A stretch of 64,000 nucleotides of DNA from Jejuia sp049889775. GTDB lineage: Bacteria; Bacteroidota; Bacteroidia; Flavobacteriales; Flavobacteriaceae. The number at the start of each line of letters is the position of its first letter. Positions within the stretch are counted from its first letter, which is position 1. A program made the position numbers and the translations under genes. Below the pieces are notes generated by a model. It was given only the letters and a program-made list of their open reading frames with translations, did no database searches and had not been told where the DNA came from. Below are positions 7,954-17,091 of the stretch, one piece after another. Where the stretch lies: contig JBMHCT010000011.1 in NCBI GenBank assembly GCA_049889775.1, positions 62,001 to 126,000 of the forward strand. Reading direction: 5' to 3'.

Positions 7954-7968
7954 CTGTGCTCAGCACAG
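7954..7968. repeat. Short perfect inverted repeat between two minus-strand genes
   Basis: CTGTGCT and AGCACAG form 7-base perfect arms around one C. It sits about 30 bases upstream of the DUF4407 start and 55 bases downstream of the exporter stop. No T-run follows on the minus strand, so it is not a plain terminator; an operator is possible but unproven. Confidence 0.3.
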
Positions 7969-8023
7969 CTTGACTATTAGAACGTTAAAGCTTTTGATTT
8001 GTTACATAAACTTTTAGATTTAA

Positions 8024-8881
8024 TTACTTCTTGGATCTTATACTCTCAATAATTACTGTTGAAATAATAAGTGTACCACCAATAAATGTGTTGGATGTAG
8101 GGATTTCATTTAAGAAGATATAGGCTAAAATGATACCAAAAATAGGTTGCGTACTTAAAATGATACTTGCTGTACTTGTCGAAAAGTGTTTAAAACTTTT
8201 TATCAATAGGGAATGACCTACGGCGGTTGCTAAAAGGGCAAGCATAATAACATATGGATATTGGGTTTTAATGTTGGACGTATCGAACAGAAATAGCACT
8301 GGAATTAACAGAATAGTAACGATTAACAATTGATAGAGCATAACCATAACACCGTTGTATCCCGTCGTTCCTTTTTTTAAGATAATATTGCGCAATGAAA
8401 ATAAAACAGCAGAAATAATACCCCAAACCACACCTTGAAAATCTGAATTTTCAATATTAAATTCTGGAGCTAAAATGTAAATTCCCAACATTACCAGTAT
8501 TGCTAGTAGCAAATGCACCACATTAAATTTTGTTTTAGTAAGAATTGGTTCTAAAATGGAGGTGATGGCGGGAAAGGTAAATAGTGAAAGCATTCCAATG
8601 GAAACATTAGACGTTTTAATGGCATAAAAGTAGGTGATCCAATGTGCCGCTAACAACACTGCACTAATTAAAATGGTGCTTTTGTCTTTTGAAGTTTTTA
8701 GTTTAAGACTAATCTTTTGGAAGCGACAAAAGATGTACAAAAAAATAAGTGCCAAGGCAGCCCGCCACCAAATAATAACTGGTGTTGGTAAATCTATGTA
8801 CTTTCCTAGTACTGCTGATGTACTGATTAAAAGCGTAGCAAAACTAAGTTCGGCTATATTTTTAAAGTGCTGGTTATTCAT
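8024..8881 (-). CDS. DMT-superfamily EamA-type exporter
   Basis: The 285-residue product has about ten hydrophobic helices arranged as two EamA repeats, with family-typical segments such as PVIIWWRAALALIFLY in the first half and TAVGHSLLIKSF and STQPIFGIILAYIFLNE in the second. These inner-membrane proteins export small metabolites or drugs by exchange with protons or ions; the substrate is not evident. The C-terminus ends with basic residues (SIRSKK). It starts 16 bases after the end of the frameshifted DoxX-like gene and may share its transcript. Confidence 0.85.
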   Translation of the reverse strand: MNNQHFKNIAELSFATLLISTSAVLGKYIDLPTPVIIWWRAALALIFLYIFCRFQKISLKLKTSKDKSTILISAVLLAAHWITYFYAIKTSNVSIGMLSLFTFPAITSILEPILTKTKFNVVHLLLAILVMLGIYILAPEFNIENSDFQGVVWGIISAVLFSLRNIILKKGTTGYNGVMVMLYQLLIVTILLIPVLFLFDTSNIKTQYPYVIMLALLATAVGHSLLIKSFKHFSTSTASIILSTQPIFGIILAYIFLNEIPTSNTFIGGTLIISTVIIESIRSKK

Positions 8882-8897
8882 AAGTAAATAAAACCGT

Positions 8898-10129
8898 TTA
8901 TCTGTTAAAAGGCGATTCGTTTATCCAATGAAAGCCTCTAGACTTTAACAGGAATTGGTCTTTCTTTTTTAATGTAATCAGTACACTATCATTTTCTATA
9001 TTTCCTTTTAGCTCCATTAAATCTGGTGTAGAATAAGTGTATTTTAAAATCGTGATATTTTTATTTTGATCACCTGTTATAGATATTTTTTTGGTGATAG
9101 TGTCGACTGAAAAATTAAGTAATTTGGCTTTGTCATCCATGTATTTTATCAAAGCTTTGTCTTTCTTTTCTATGATTAGATATCGCCACCTTTATCGGTA
9201 ATTAATGGTGGTAATGTATCATTATTTTGAACAAAGTACTCGGTTTCCCAAATACCATAAAATACAGTTTTTTTATAATTATTCAATTTTCGTTCCGCTT
9301 GAAACATAAATATAGAAACTCCTATTATGATAATTGATAATCCAACAATTTTTAATATTCTGATAATCTTATGGTACTTTTTATTGTTTATAGGGTGATA
9401 ATACTCATAAGCTTTTACGGGTTTATTCTTGATGAAAACATTAATAAAACGCTTAATGTCTGTTGAAAAGATGACTAAACTCATCAAAACCAAATGTGCC
9501 GAGAAAAGTTTAACAGGAATGTCAAAACACAAATTCATAACAAGCACATGGGTCATTACTCCAGAAACGATAAATGATCCAATAGTTTGGGTACGTCTAA
9601 GTATTAGTAGTAAACCACCCAATACCTCCATAGCACCAACAAAAACATTAAACATTTTGGAATGCCCCATGTATGTCCAAGCTAGACCCATTGGTGAAAA
9701 GTTTCCTAATGGTTGCATAAGTTTTGATAAAGAAGGGTCAGGAAATTGAACCTTGAAGATTTTTACGAATCCATATAATAACATTGCACAGATTAGAAAG
9801 ATGCGTAAAACAACAATAAACCAATAAAAGAGTTTATTATAACTTTTTTTATTACGATCCACTAGAATCCAGATAGTACTAACAACTAGTGCTAATACTA
9901 TTGTTGCATAAAATGTAACGTAGGCATAGGTGTTGTCGCCACTTCCATTGCCGCTAACACTATATTCCTTGGTAAATCCTAATATTGATCCAAACCACTT
10001 AAACGGTGTTTCAAAAAACGATGAGAAAAACATTAAGAAAATGTAAAAGCAGAAATAGGTGAAAATTAATTTGAAAGTGACTATTTCTCTTTTAGTCCAT
10101 TCGCTGATATATTCTTGTGATTTTATCAT
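8898..10129 (-). pseudogene. DoxX-like polytopic membrane protein split by a single-base frameshift
   Basis: The ATG-proximal part (10129 to a TAA at 9176) encodes 317 residues with seven or so transmembrane helices and DoxX-like features (KIFKVQFPDPSLSKLMQPLG, GAMEVLGGLLLILRR). Its end, YGIWETEYFVQNNDTLPPL followed by ITDKGGDI, is continued in another frame as WRYLIIEKKDKALIKYMDDK and runs on to NESPFNR at 8898. The switch point is the AAAGG stretch at 9189-9193 (plus strand CCTTT); one extra base there restores an unbroken reading frame of about 410 residues. Loss of the C-terminal soluble domain would follow if the deletion is real. It could equally be a homopolymer base-calling error. Function of the family is unclear. 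Confidence 0.75.
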
Positions 10130-10170
10130 TTTTAATTTAAATAACTATTTTATATTAACAGACGCGATTT

Positions 10171-10264
10171 GCGTTAGCGATTGAATAGTATGTTTGAAAT
10201 CCCCGACGATAGGAGGGATTGAGTAGTGAAAGCGCGACCCTGCCAATAGAAGGGGGGCAACGCC
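10171..10264. repeat. Dispersed repeat with GCGTTA...TAACGC-type ends, copy 1
   Basis: This 94-base element runs from GCGTTAGCGATTG to GGCAACGCC, has an internal AAAGCGCGACCC, and is richer in G+C than its surroundings. It shares its two ends and the AAAGC(C/G)CGACCC block with elements at 61760-61842 (same orientation) and 47083-47170 (opposite orientation). It lies between the start of the DoxX-like gene and the stop of the M20 peptidase gene, touching the latter. Confidence 0.7.
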
Positions 10265-11659
10265 CTAACTATTACTATACAATTCGGTAAAATATTTGTA
10301 AAAATAGGGGATGGTTTCTATGCCTTTTAGGTAGTTCCAAACACCAAAATGTTCGTTTGGTGAATGTATAGCGTCACTATCTAAACCAAAGCCCATTAGG
10401 ATAGTTTTACTTTTTAACTCTTCTTCGAAAAGTGCAACTATGGGGATGCTGCCACCACCGCGTTGCGGAATAGGTGTTTTACCAAAAGTAGTTTGGTAGG
10501 CCTTACTTGCAGCCTGATAACCAACGTTATCAATTGGCGTAACGTAACCTTGGCCACCATGGTGTGGTGTTACTTTTACTTTTACCGATTTTGGAGCAAT
10601 ATTTTCAAAGTGCGTTTTAAAAAGTTGGGTAATCTCCTCCCAGTCTTGGTTGGGTACTAGACGCATGGAAATTTTGGCATAGGCTTTACTGGCAATAACG
10701 GTTTTTGCACCTTCACCTATGTAGCCGCCCCAAATACCATTAACATCCAATGTGGGACGAATAGAGTTACGCTCGTTTGTAGTGTAGTCCGCTTCTCCGT
10801 GCACTTCGTCTATGTTTAGAGCATCTTTGTAATCTTCTAGACTGAACGGTGCTTTTGCCATTTCAGCGCGTTCTTCTTTTGAAAGTTCTTCTACCTTGTC
10901 ATAAAATCCAGGAATGGTAATATGATTGTTTTCATCGTGAAGTGAAGCAATCATTTTATTTAAAATATTGATAGGGTTTGCAACTGCGCCACCGTACAAC
11001 CCTGAGTGTAAATCACGATTTGGTCCCGTAACTTCTAATTCAACATAACTTAATCCGCGTAGCCCCGTAGTGATGGAAGGTACATCTTTGGCGATCATGC
11101 CAGTATCAGAAATGAGAATGACATCATTTTCTAGTTTCTTTTGATTGCGTTTTACGAAGGTGGATAGGTTTTTGCTGCCAACTTCTTCTTCACCTTCAAT
11201 CATAAATTTAACATTGCAAGGCAATTGGTTGGTGGCTGTCATGAATTCCATGGCCTTTACGTGCATGTAAAGCTGACCTTTGTCATCACAGGCGCCACGT
11301 GCGAAAATAGCACCTTCGGGATGTAAATCGGTTTTCTCAATTATGGGTTCAAATGGCGCAGAATTCCAAAGTTCCAATGGGTCTGGTGGTTGTACATCAT
11401 AATGCCCATATACTAAAACTGTTGGCAGGCTATCATCAATAATTTTTTCGCCATACACAATTGGGTAGCCTTCTGTTTCGCATATTTCCACGGTATCGCA
11501 ACCCGCATTTTCTAGACTGATTTTAATGGCATTGGCAGTTTTTAAAACGTCTTTTTCATATGCTGAATCTGCGCTAATTGAGGGAATTTTTAAAAGTTCA
11601 ATTAGTTCATTTAAAAAGCGGGTTTTGTGCTCTTTTATGTAGTGTTGAATGTTATGCAT
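10265..11659 (-). CDS. M20-family metallopeptidase (dipeptidase)
   Basis: The 464-residue cytoplasmic product carries the M20 metal-site motifs in order: VLVYGHYDVQPPDP (His86, Asp88), RGACDDKGQ (Asp125), EGEEEVGS (near Glu157-158), ISDTG, and the C-terminal DAIHSPNEHF His. It contains the catalytic domain and the inserted lid/dimerisation domain (about residues 200-340). Such enzymes hydrolyse dipeptides or similar amides with two bound Zn ions. A longer frame opens at 11743 but would add 28 atypical hydrophobic residues reaching into the divergent promoter zone; I chose ATG 11659 (MHNIQHYIKEHK), which matches the usual family start. It is divergent from the NADH dehydrogenase gene. Confidence 0.9.
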   Translation of the reverse strand: MHNIQHYIKEHKTRFLNELIELLKIPSISADSAYEKDVLKTANAIKISLENAGCDTVEICETEGYPIVYGEKIIDDSLPTVLVYGHYDVQPPDPLELWNSAPFEPIIEKTDLHPEGAIFARGACDDKGQLYMHVKAMEFMTATNQLPCNVKFMIEGEEEVGSKNLSTFVKRNQKKLENDVILISDTGMIAKDVPSITTGLRGLSYVELEVTGPNRDLHSGLYGGAVANPINILNKMIASLHDENNHITIPGFYDKVEELSKEERAEMAKAPFSLEDYKDALNIDEVHGEADYTTNERNSIRPTLDVNGIWGGYIGEGAKTVIASKAYAKISMRLVPNQDWEEITQLFKTHFENIAPKSVKVKVTPHHGGQGYVTPIDNVGYQAASKAYQTTFGKTPIPQRGGGSIPIVALFEEELKSKTILMGFGLDSDAIHSPNEHFGVWNYLKGIETIPYFYKYFTELYSNS

Positions 11660-11765
11660 AAGTAAAATGTTGAGTCGACCTGAATTATTGATTTTTAATA
11701 TCAAATACGAATTTAATACTGGTAAAAATAATGAATTTAACACGCATTATTTTCGGTAGCTGTCG

Positions 11766-11773
11766 TAATTTTG
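11766..11773 (+). promoter_or_regulatory. Putative -7 promoter element for the type II NADH dehydrogenase gene
   Basis: TAATTTTG matches the Bacteroidota -7 consensus TAnnTTTG and lies 27 bases before the chosen ATG at 11801. A convincing -33 TTTG at the usual spacing was not seen, so this is a partial match. Confidence 0.4.
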
Positions 11774-11800
11774 AGGTCGAATAAAAGTAAAACGTATTTT

Positions 11801-13108
11801 ATGAATATTCCTAGAACAGAGTTACCTCGTGTGGTGGTTGTCGGAGGTGGATTCGCTGGGCTGAATTTGGTAAAAAAACTACGAAGATTACCGATTCAGC
11901 TTGTAATGCTTAACAAGCACAATTATCATACATTTCAGCCTTTATTGTATCAAGTTTCTACAAGTGGTATTGAACCAGATTCTATTGTGTATCCTTTGAG
12001 AATGTTCATCAAAAGACAGCAAAATTTTTATTTTAGGTTGGCCGATGTTAATCATATTGACCCCGAAACCCAAACCATTACAGCAGATATTGGGGAATTG
12101 CATTATGATTATGTGATTATTAATACGGGTACGAAAACTAATTTCTTCGGAAACAAGGAAATAAAGAAGTACGCAATGCCAATGAAAACAATTCCGCAGG
12201 CATTGAACTTACGAAGTTTAATTCTTCAAAATTTCGAAAAAAGTACGATCGCCATTACAGAGGAGGATAAAAAGTTCTTGTTGAATTTTGTTATTGTTGG
12301 TGCGGGGCCTACGGGCGTTGAACTTGCTGGCGCTATTGCAGAATTTAAGCATAATGTGTTGCCTTTGGATTTTCCAGATTTAGATCCAGAACTGATGCAA
12401 ATCCATATTTTGGAAGGTGCTCCAAGGGTTTTGCCACCGATGACTGAGCAATCTTCCGTAAAATCTGCAGGTGCCTTAAAAGCGCTTGGGGTTCAAATTC
12501 ATACCAATACCATTGTAACGGATTATGATGGAAAATTGGTAAAAACCAAAGATGGTAAAACCTTTAAAACGCGGACAGTAATTTGGTCTGCGGGCGTTAT
12601 CGGTAATTTAATAAAAGGATTTTCTAAGGAAAGCTATAACCCTAGAAATAGGCGTTACTATGTAGATGAATATAACAAAGTTAAGGGGTTTGATAATGTA
12701 TTTGCTCTTGGTGATATAGCACAGATGAATAGTGAGGATTATCCAAATGGGCATCCGCAAGTGGCGCAACCTGCTATTCAACAGGCCATGAACCTTTCCA
12801 AAAATTTCCCAAAAATACTTAACGGAAAAAATAACTTAAAGCCTTTCAAATATATTGATAAAGGTTCTATGGCGACTATTGGAAGAAATAAAGCGGTTGC
12901 TGATATAGGTAAACTAAAATTAAGTGGCTTTTTTGCTTGGTTAGTTTGGATGTTTATTCATTTAATGGCGTTAGTTGGGTTTAGAAATAGACTTGTTGTA
13001 TTTTTAAATTGGGTGTATAACTATGCTAATTTTAATAAAGCATCAAGATTGATTATCAGAAGGTTTAGTGTGAGCGAGCGCAAAGTAAGAACAGACTCAG
13101 AGTTATAG
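11801..13108 (+). CDS. ndh: Type II NADH:quinone oxidoreductase (NDH-2)
   Basis: The product has the FAD-binding Rossmann motif VVVVGGGFAG near the N-terminus, the NDH-2 sequence HNYHTFQPLLYQVSTSG, the NADH-binding motif VIVGAGPTGVELAGAIAEF in the middle, and FALGDIA where the second FAD contact is expected. The C-terminal part (AWLVWMFIHLMALVGFRNR) is the amphipathic helix region that anchors NDH-2 to the inner membrane. The enzyme passes electrons from NADH to menaquinone without pumping protons. I start it at ATG 11801 rather than an in-frame TTG at 11771 because the latter overlaps the putative promoter. It is followed by the tRNA gene. Confidence 0.92.
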   Translation: MNIPRTELPRVVVVGGGFAGLNLVKKLRRLPIQLVMLNKHNYHTFQPLLYQVSTSGIEPDSIVYPLRMFIKRQQNFYFRLADVNHIDPETQTITADIGELHYDYVIINTGTKTNFFGNKEIKKYAMPMKTIPQALNLRSLILQNFEKSTIAITEEDKKFLLNFVIVGAGPTGVELAGAIAEFKHNVLPLDFPDLDPELMQIHILEGAPRVLPPMTEQSSVKSAGALKALGVQIHTNTIVTDYDGKLVKTKDGKTFKTRTVIWSAGVIGNLIKGFSKESYNPRNRRYYVDEYNKVKGFDNVFALGDIAQMNSEDYPNGHPQVAQPAIQQAMNLSKNFPKILNGKNNLKPFKYIDKGSMATIGRNKAVADIGKLKLSGFFAWLVWMFIHLMALVGFRNRLVVFLNWVYNYANFNKASRLIIRRFSVSERKVRTDSEL

Positions 13109-13152
13109 TAACAACTATTTTTCTTTTAAAAATGAATTTTAAGCTGTAAGTA

Positions 13153-13182
13153 TTTGCAATTTCAAAGTATTGATTATATTTG
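13153..13182 (+). promoter_or_regulatory. Promoter of tRNA-Leu
   Basis: TTTG at 13153-13156 and TATATTTG at 13175-13182, separated by 18 bases, match the Bacteroidota -33/-7 consensus (TTTG and TAnnTTTG). The mature tRNA starts 11 bases after the -7 element. This is the best promoter in the window. Confidence 0.8.
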
Positions 13183-13192
13183 CAGTCCTTTT

Positions 13193-13274
13193 GCGGGCGT
13201 GGTGGAATTGGTAGACACGCTAGACTTAGGATCTAGTGCCGCGAGGTGTGAGAGTTCGAGTCTCTCCGCCCGCA
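13193..13274 (+). tRNA. tRNA-Leu (anticodon UAG)
   Basis: A full class II cloverleaf can be folded: acceptor arms GCGGGCG (13193-13199) and CGCCCGC (13267-13273), a D-arm with GGTAGAC, an anticodon stem CTAGA/TCTAG around the loop CTTAGGA (anticodon TAG), a short variable arm, and a T-arm GAGAG-TTCGAGT-CTCTC. The discriminator is A13274. The CCA end is not encoded. The gene stands alone between NDH-2 and the secreted two-gene cluster and has its own promoter and terminator. The anticodon decodes CUN leucine codons. Confidence 0.97.
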
Positions 13275-13281
13275 CAAGACA

Positions 13282-13316
13282 AAAGCTTCTCATTCTATGA
13301 GGAGCTTTTTTTTTTT
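13282..13316 (+). terminator. Rho-independent terminator after tRNA-Leu
   Basis: AAGCTTCTCAT and ATGAGGAGCTT form an 11-base stem (one mismatch) around a short loop, followed by an uninterrupted run of T up to 13316. It lies just after the tRNA 3' end. Confidence 0.9.
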
Positions 13317-13431
13317 AAGCTATACGCTGCTTGTATTTCCTATTATTTCGTGTTTTTGCTGACTTAGCAATTACTTTACAATACCTTGCTAAAATAGTCT
13401 AGTTCTACATTATCATTGAAACGGAGCATCC

Positions 13432-13530
13432 TATATTTGACCTGAAAAAGAATGCTATTTTTATGGGCTAAACCAAAAAAAATAACAATTTTTGAACTAA
13501 CTCAGTGTAATAGTAGTTTATCACATTGAG
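13432..13530 (+). promoter_or_regulatory. Putative promoter and inverted-repeat operator before the secreted two-gene cluster
   Basis: TATATTTG at 13432-13439 fits the TAnnTTTG -7 consensus. Further down, CTCAGTGTAATA (13501-13512) and TATCACATTGAG (13519-13530) form 12-base arms with two mismatches and a 6-base spacer, 28 bases before the start codon. The symmetry suggests a binding site for a dimeric regulator or an RNA hairpin in the leader. The rest of 13317-13557 holds no gene I can support. Confidence 0.4.
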
Positions 13531-13557
13531 AAAAACTAAACTTTAAAGATTTTTTGA

Positions 13558-15285
13558 ATGTATAAGAAAATTATAAGACGCTTCGCAAGCGCATTCCAAC
13601 CATTAGTTGTTTTGTTCCTAATTAATTCAGTAAATGCGCAAACCATTCCAAATTATGATAACAATAGAATAGCAATAAGTGCAGATGGCAATAATCAACC
13701 TGATTTAGGTTACACAGGTAAATATAACACCGCCGACCCTGATGATTGGGGTGCTACACCTGCAACGCTTATTATGTTGGCAAAAAGGCAACTTCAAGAT
13801 AAGTTAGTACACTTTTCATTTAATAATTTTATGCCATCACCACCTCATACCACTGTAAAAAATTATATGAAAGAGGCCACGGATCAAGGTGTTAAACGTT
13901 TACAGTTTAATCCTGATGTTTTCTTTGATGTGGGGACACATAAGCAGGAGGCTATTCAAAGTTTGAAAAATGAAATTATCAAATCAAAAGCTTCAAATCC
14001 ATTGTATTTCCTCAATATGGGGCCATCAGAGTTCTTATATCAAGCTATAAAGGCTGTTGTTGACGAAGGGTCGAAATTAGAATCTATGTCCCATGTTTAT
14101 ATTATTTCCCATTCAGGTTATAACGATAATCATTTAAGAAGAGATGATCATCATACCACAAAAGATGCTATTGCTTTGAGCGGAAATAGATTGAAATATG
14201 TAAAAATTAAAGACCAAAATAATAAGGAAGTAGGGTATTTAGGCTGGAACTCGCTTAAAAATTCATTTCCGTGGAAAGGGATTAGAGATCATAAAGATAC
14301 GCATGTGCAGTGGTTATGGGAACGCATGCAAGACCATAAGCACGGGAAACTCGATATTTCTGATGCAGGATTGATGTATTATCTTCTAACAGGGGATGAA
14401 GATGGTAGTCCTTCTAAATTTGTGGAATTTCTAGGATACGGTATTATGTTGCCAGACGATGTTGTTGCTGAATCTGTGTCTATTAAAGAAGAAACAATCA
14501 CTGTGAAGCCACATAAAAGTTATCAATTGAACTTTGATTTTACACCCAATAAACCCTGGGATGATTATTATACTTTCAAGACGGATAACGGTGCAGTGGC
14601 TTATGTTTCGCCTAGAGGAAAAGTAGTTGGGGTAGCTCCTGGGAAAGCAACCATAACAATAACGGCAGGAATGGGCAATTTTCAAGATACTGTTGAAGTT
14701 GTTGTAGCTCCATTGAAACACTCAAAAAAGTGTGATGTAGTTGAGAAAGATGGTTTGTTAGTTTTGGAAGCAGAACGTTTTAACTTAAGTGGCGATTGGG
14801 TGATTAAGGAAGATAATTTGGCCTCAGGAGGTAAATACATCCAATTTGCAGGACCTAATAGTTACAAACATGCAAACCCAAAAGATGAAATAAGTTACAC
14901 AGTAAACATTAAAACACCAGGAAAGTACGCCGTAAGATGGTTTATGCGTCAACCAGATGAAGCGGAAGGTGATAAATCCAACGACGCTTGGGTAAAAATG
15001 GAAGGCGATGTTGGATTATTTGGTAATGAAGAATTTACAGATTACAGAAAGTTTGTTGGTAGAAGTAAGGGAGTTTTTACTATGAACGGTAAATTGGAAG
15101 CGCATCATAGTTTTGCAAATTTCAGTTGTAATTTTGAAAAACCTGGTAAATATACCATCAAAATAGCCGGAAGATCTACTTTGCTAGAGATTGATAAGAT
15201 TGTTTTTTATAGAGAAAATGTTAATGATAAAGACGCCAATTTTAAGGCTTCTGAAATTACCGAAACAACTTCTTGTTCCGAGTAA
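13558..15285 (+). CDS. Secreted protein with nucleoside-hydrolase-like domain, Ig-like (Big_2) domain and C-terminal carbohydrate-binding-like domain
   Basis: The 575-residue product has a signal peptide (residues 1-27, VLFLINSVNAQ). Residues about 30-300 include DPDDWGATPATLIMLA, reminiscent of the Asp-rich active site of inosine-uridine nucleoside hydrolases and DUF1593 proteins; this is a weak resemblance, not a firm assignment. Residues about 305-385 look like a bacterial Ig-like group 2 domain (YVSPRGKVVGVAPGKATITI). Residues about 395-560 (LVLEAERFNLSGDWVI to LLEIDKIVFYREN) look like a galactose-binding-fold carbohydrate-binding module. It lies 35 bases upstream of an apiosidase-like gene, so a role in breaking down or binding an external glycan is likely. 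No sorting domain is visible. Confidence 0.55.
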   Translation: MYKKIIRRFASAFQPLVVLFLINSVNAQTIPNYDNNRIAISADGNNQPDLGYTGKYNTADPDDWGATPATLIMLAKRQLQDKLVHFSFNNFMPSPPHTTVKNYMKEATDQGVKRLQFNPDVFFDVGTHKQEAIQSLKNEIIKSKASNPLYFLNMGPSEFLYQAIKAVVDEGSKLESMSHVYIISHSGYNDNHLRRDDHHTTKDAIALSGNRLKYVKIKDQNNKEVGYLGWNSLKNSFPWKGIRDHKDTHVQWLWERMQDHKHGKLDISDAGLMYYLLTGDEDGSPSKFVEFLGYGIMLPDDVVAESVSIKEETITVKPHKSYQLNFDFTPNKPWDDYYTFKTDNGAVAYVSPRGKVVGVAPGKATITITAGMGNFQDTVEVVVAPLKHSKKCDVVEKDGLLVLEAERFNLSGDWVIKEDNLASGGKYIQFAGPNSYKHANPKDEISYTVNIKTPGKYAVRWFMRQPDEAEGDKSNDAWVKMEGDVGLFGNEEFTDYRKFVGRSKGVFTMNGKLEAHHSFANFSCNFEKPGKYTIKIAGRSTLLEIDKIVFYRENVNDKDANFKASEITETTSCSE

Positions 15286-15320
15286 TTTAAGGTCTAAAAT
15301 TTTAACAACAAACTAAACAA

Positions 15321-16979
15321 ATGATAAATAAATTAGTAGCAACCGTATGTGTATTTTTGGTTGTAAACGTAACACTTGGGCAAATAAAAACATGGAACTC
15401 TCCAAAATCGAGTAAAGCCATAGGACTGGCACAGTGGGAAATAGGAGATATTGTTTATAAAACCAGAACAAAAGTTAAGTCGCCTTTAAGTAAGAGTGTT
15501 TATGCCGTTTTAAAAGATGGTGATAAAGTTCAAAAAATACCAATGTTCTACAAGGGTAATAAAGAATGGGTGTTTCGTTATTCTAGTGGTGTTTTAGGCG
15601 ATAAATCTTTTGTGATTGAGTCTGAGGTTAAAGGGCTAGATGGAAAAAAAGGAAAAATTAGCATTACTGAAAATCAAAAAGAAAATCGTCATGGTGGTAT
15701 TGTTTTAAAAGAAGAAAACCCACAACATTTCTTTTACGAAGATGGTTCACATTACTTCAATTTGGCTTTTGAATGTGATTGGTTATTTGCTTTAGATTAT
15801 GGAAATAAAGATTTGCCTAAAACCAACCATTTACTCTCGTTGATTGAAGCCAATGGTTTTAATCAAATAGTTATGAATGCATATTCATATGATGTGAAAT
15901 GGAAGAAAGATCCAAAATTAAAGGAACATCCAGAGCACGAATATGGTGGTAGAGAGGATATTTATCCATTTTTAGGTTCTAATTCTAACCCCGATTTTAG
16001 TAATCTTAATTTTGAGTTTTTTGAGCATCTAGATAATGTGTTGCTCACCATGCATAATAAAGAAATAGTGAGTCATCTAATGATTTATGTATGGAACAAG
16101 ATGGTAAATTGGCCAGAAATGCAGTCTGAAGAAGATAATATGTATTACGATTATGTAATTAAACGTTATCAAGCCTTTCCAAATATTGTATGGGACGTTT
16201 CAAAAGAAGCGTTGAGTTACGGCAGAGCAACCGAAGACTATATTTTAGAACGTGCAGAGCGTGCTAGAAAGTTAGATTCTTATAATCGTTTAATATCTGT
16301 GCATGATTGGGGTTTCTGCAAAAGAAACCCAGAAAGTGTAGATTTTATTTCTTTACAGAATTGGGATTACACATTGTATAATATTATGCTGGATGCGAAG
16401 AAAAAATTTCCTAATAAACCAATTTTCAATATTGAGCATGGTGGTTACGAAGAGTCACCATATTGGGTGTTTCCAGGTGCTTATATCAATGCAGAAACTT
16501 GTTTAAGAAGAAATTATAAATGCGTATTTTCAGGAGGCTACTCAACCTACTATTGGCAAGGAACATCTTGGAATGCTATTATTCATAATCCATTTGAGCA
16601 ACCTGATGATTTCCTTAAACCCAAGTTTGAATATTTCAAACACATGCGAACCCTTATGGATTCTGTAAACTTTGAAAATTGTGAAACATGGCCTCAGTTT
16701 AATTCTAGTGGATATAGTCTTGCTAATGTAAAAGATGGTATTTACCTAATGTACGTTCCAAAGGAGAGTCATTACACGGCTACAAGAATTGCAATGCGGA
16801 AGTTTAATACTGAGAATGCCACCATCCAATGGTTTAATACCTGGACAGGGGAATTTACGGAAGCGAAACCCTATTCAGAAGGCAAACCAACAGCTTGGGA
16901 ACAGTTCAATCCACGACCATTTCGATATGAAGCAGATGCCGTTATCATCATTAGAGGTTTAGAGCCACTGGATAAATAG
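15321..16979 (+). CDS. Secreted DUF5060/DUF4038 glycoside-hydrolase-like protein (GH140 apiosidase-like)
   Basis: The 552-residue product starts with a signal peptide (cleaved before Gln21 or so). Residues 22-110 resemble the DUF5060 beta-sandwich, residues about 115-450 the DUF4038 TIM barrel, and the final 90 residues the putative collagen-binding domain that often closes such proteins. Conserved acidic residues appear in the barrel at IVWDVSKEALSYG and NIEHGGYEE, good candidates for the acid/base and nucleophile. The characterised DUF4038 member family GH140 removes apiose from pectin side chains; other members act on unknown glycans, so the substrate here is open. It forms a pair with the upstream secreted protein. 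Confidence 0.7.
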   Translation: MINKLVATVCVFLVVNVTLGQIKTWNSPKSSKAIGLAQWEIGDIVYKTRTKVKSPLSKSVYAVLKDGDKVQKIPMFYKGNKEWVFRYSSGVLGDKSFVIESEVKGLDGKKGKISITENQKENRHGGIVLKEENPQHFFYEDGSHYFNLAFECDWLFALDYGNKDLPKTNHLLSLIEANGFNQIVMNAYSYDVKWKKDPKLKEHPEHEYGGREDIYPFLGSNSNPDFSNLNFEFFEHLDNVLLTMHNKEIVSHLMIYVWNKMVNWPEMQSEEDNMYYDYVIKRYQAFPNIVWDVSKEALSYGRATEDYILERAERARKLDSYNRLISVHDWGFCKRNPESVDFISLQNWDYTLYNIMLDAKKKFPNKPIFNIEHGGYEESPYWVFPGAYINAETCLRRNYKCVFSGGYSTYYWQGTSWNAIIHNPFEQPDDFLKPKFEYFKHMRTLMDSVNFENCETWPQFNSSGYSLANVKDGIYLMYVPKESHYTATRIAMRKFNTENATIQWFNTWTGEFTEAKPYSEGKPTAWEQFNPRPFRYEADAVIIIRGLEPLDK

Positions 16980-17059
16980 ATTCTTATATATTAACATTAA
17001 TTTCTGTAACATTTTTGGTGTTAGCAAGTCTTCTATAAAACGACTAACGCAATAATTCG

Positions 17060-17067
17060 TAAATTTG
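17060..17067 (+). promoter_or_regulatory. Putative -7 promoter element for the GAF-domain gene
   Basis: TAAATTTG matches TAnnTTTG and lies 24 bases before the chosen ATG at 17092. No clear -33 TTTG was found at the usual distance. Confidence 0.4.
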
Positions 17068-17091
17068 TTACTCACCGAATTACATAGGATT

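Noticed and set aside
9429..9749. 106-residue plus-strand frame inside the DoxX-like gene
   Set aside because: Opposite strand of a membrane-protein coding region; codon pattern is the complement of hydrophobic codons.
11660..11743. N-terminal extension of the M20 dipeptidase
   Set aside because: The 28 extra residues are hydrophobic and irregular, are missing from the usual family start, and would reach into the divergent promoter region.
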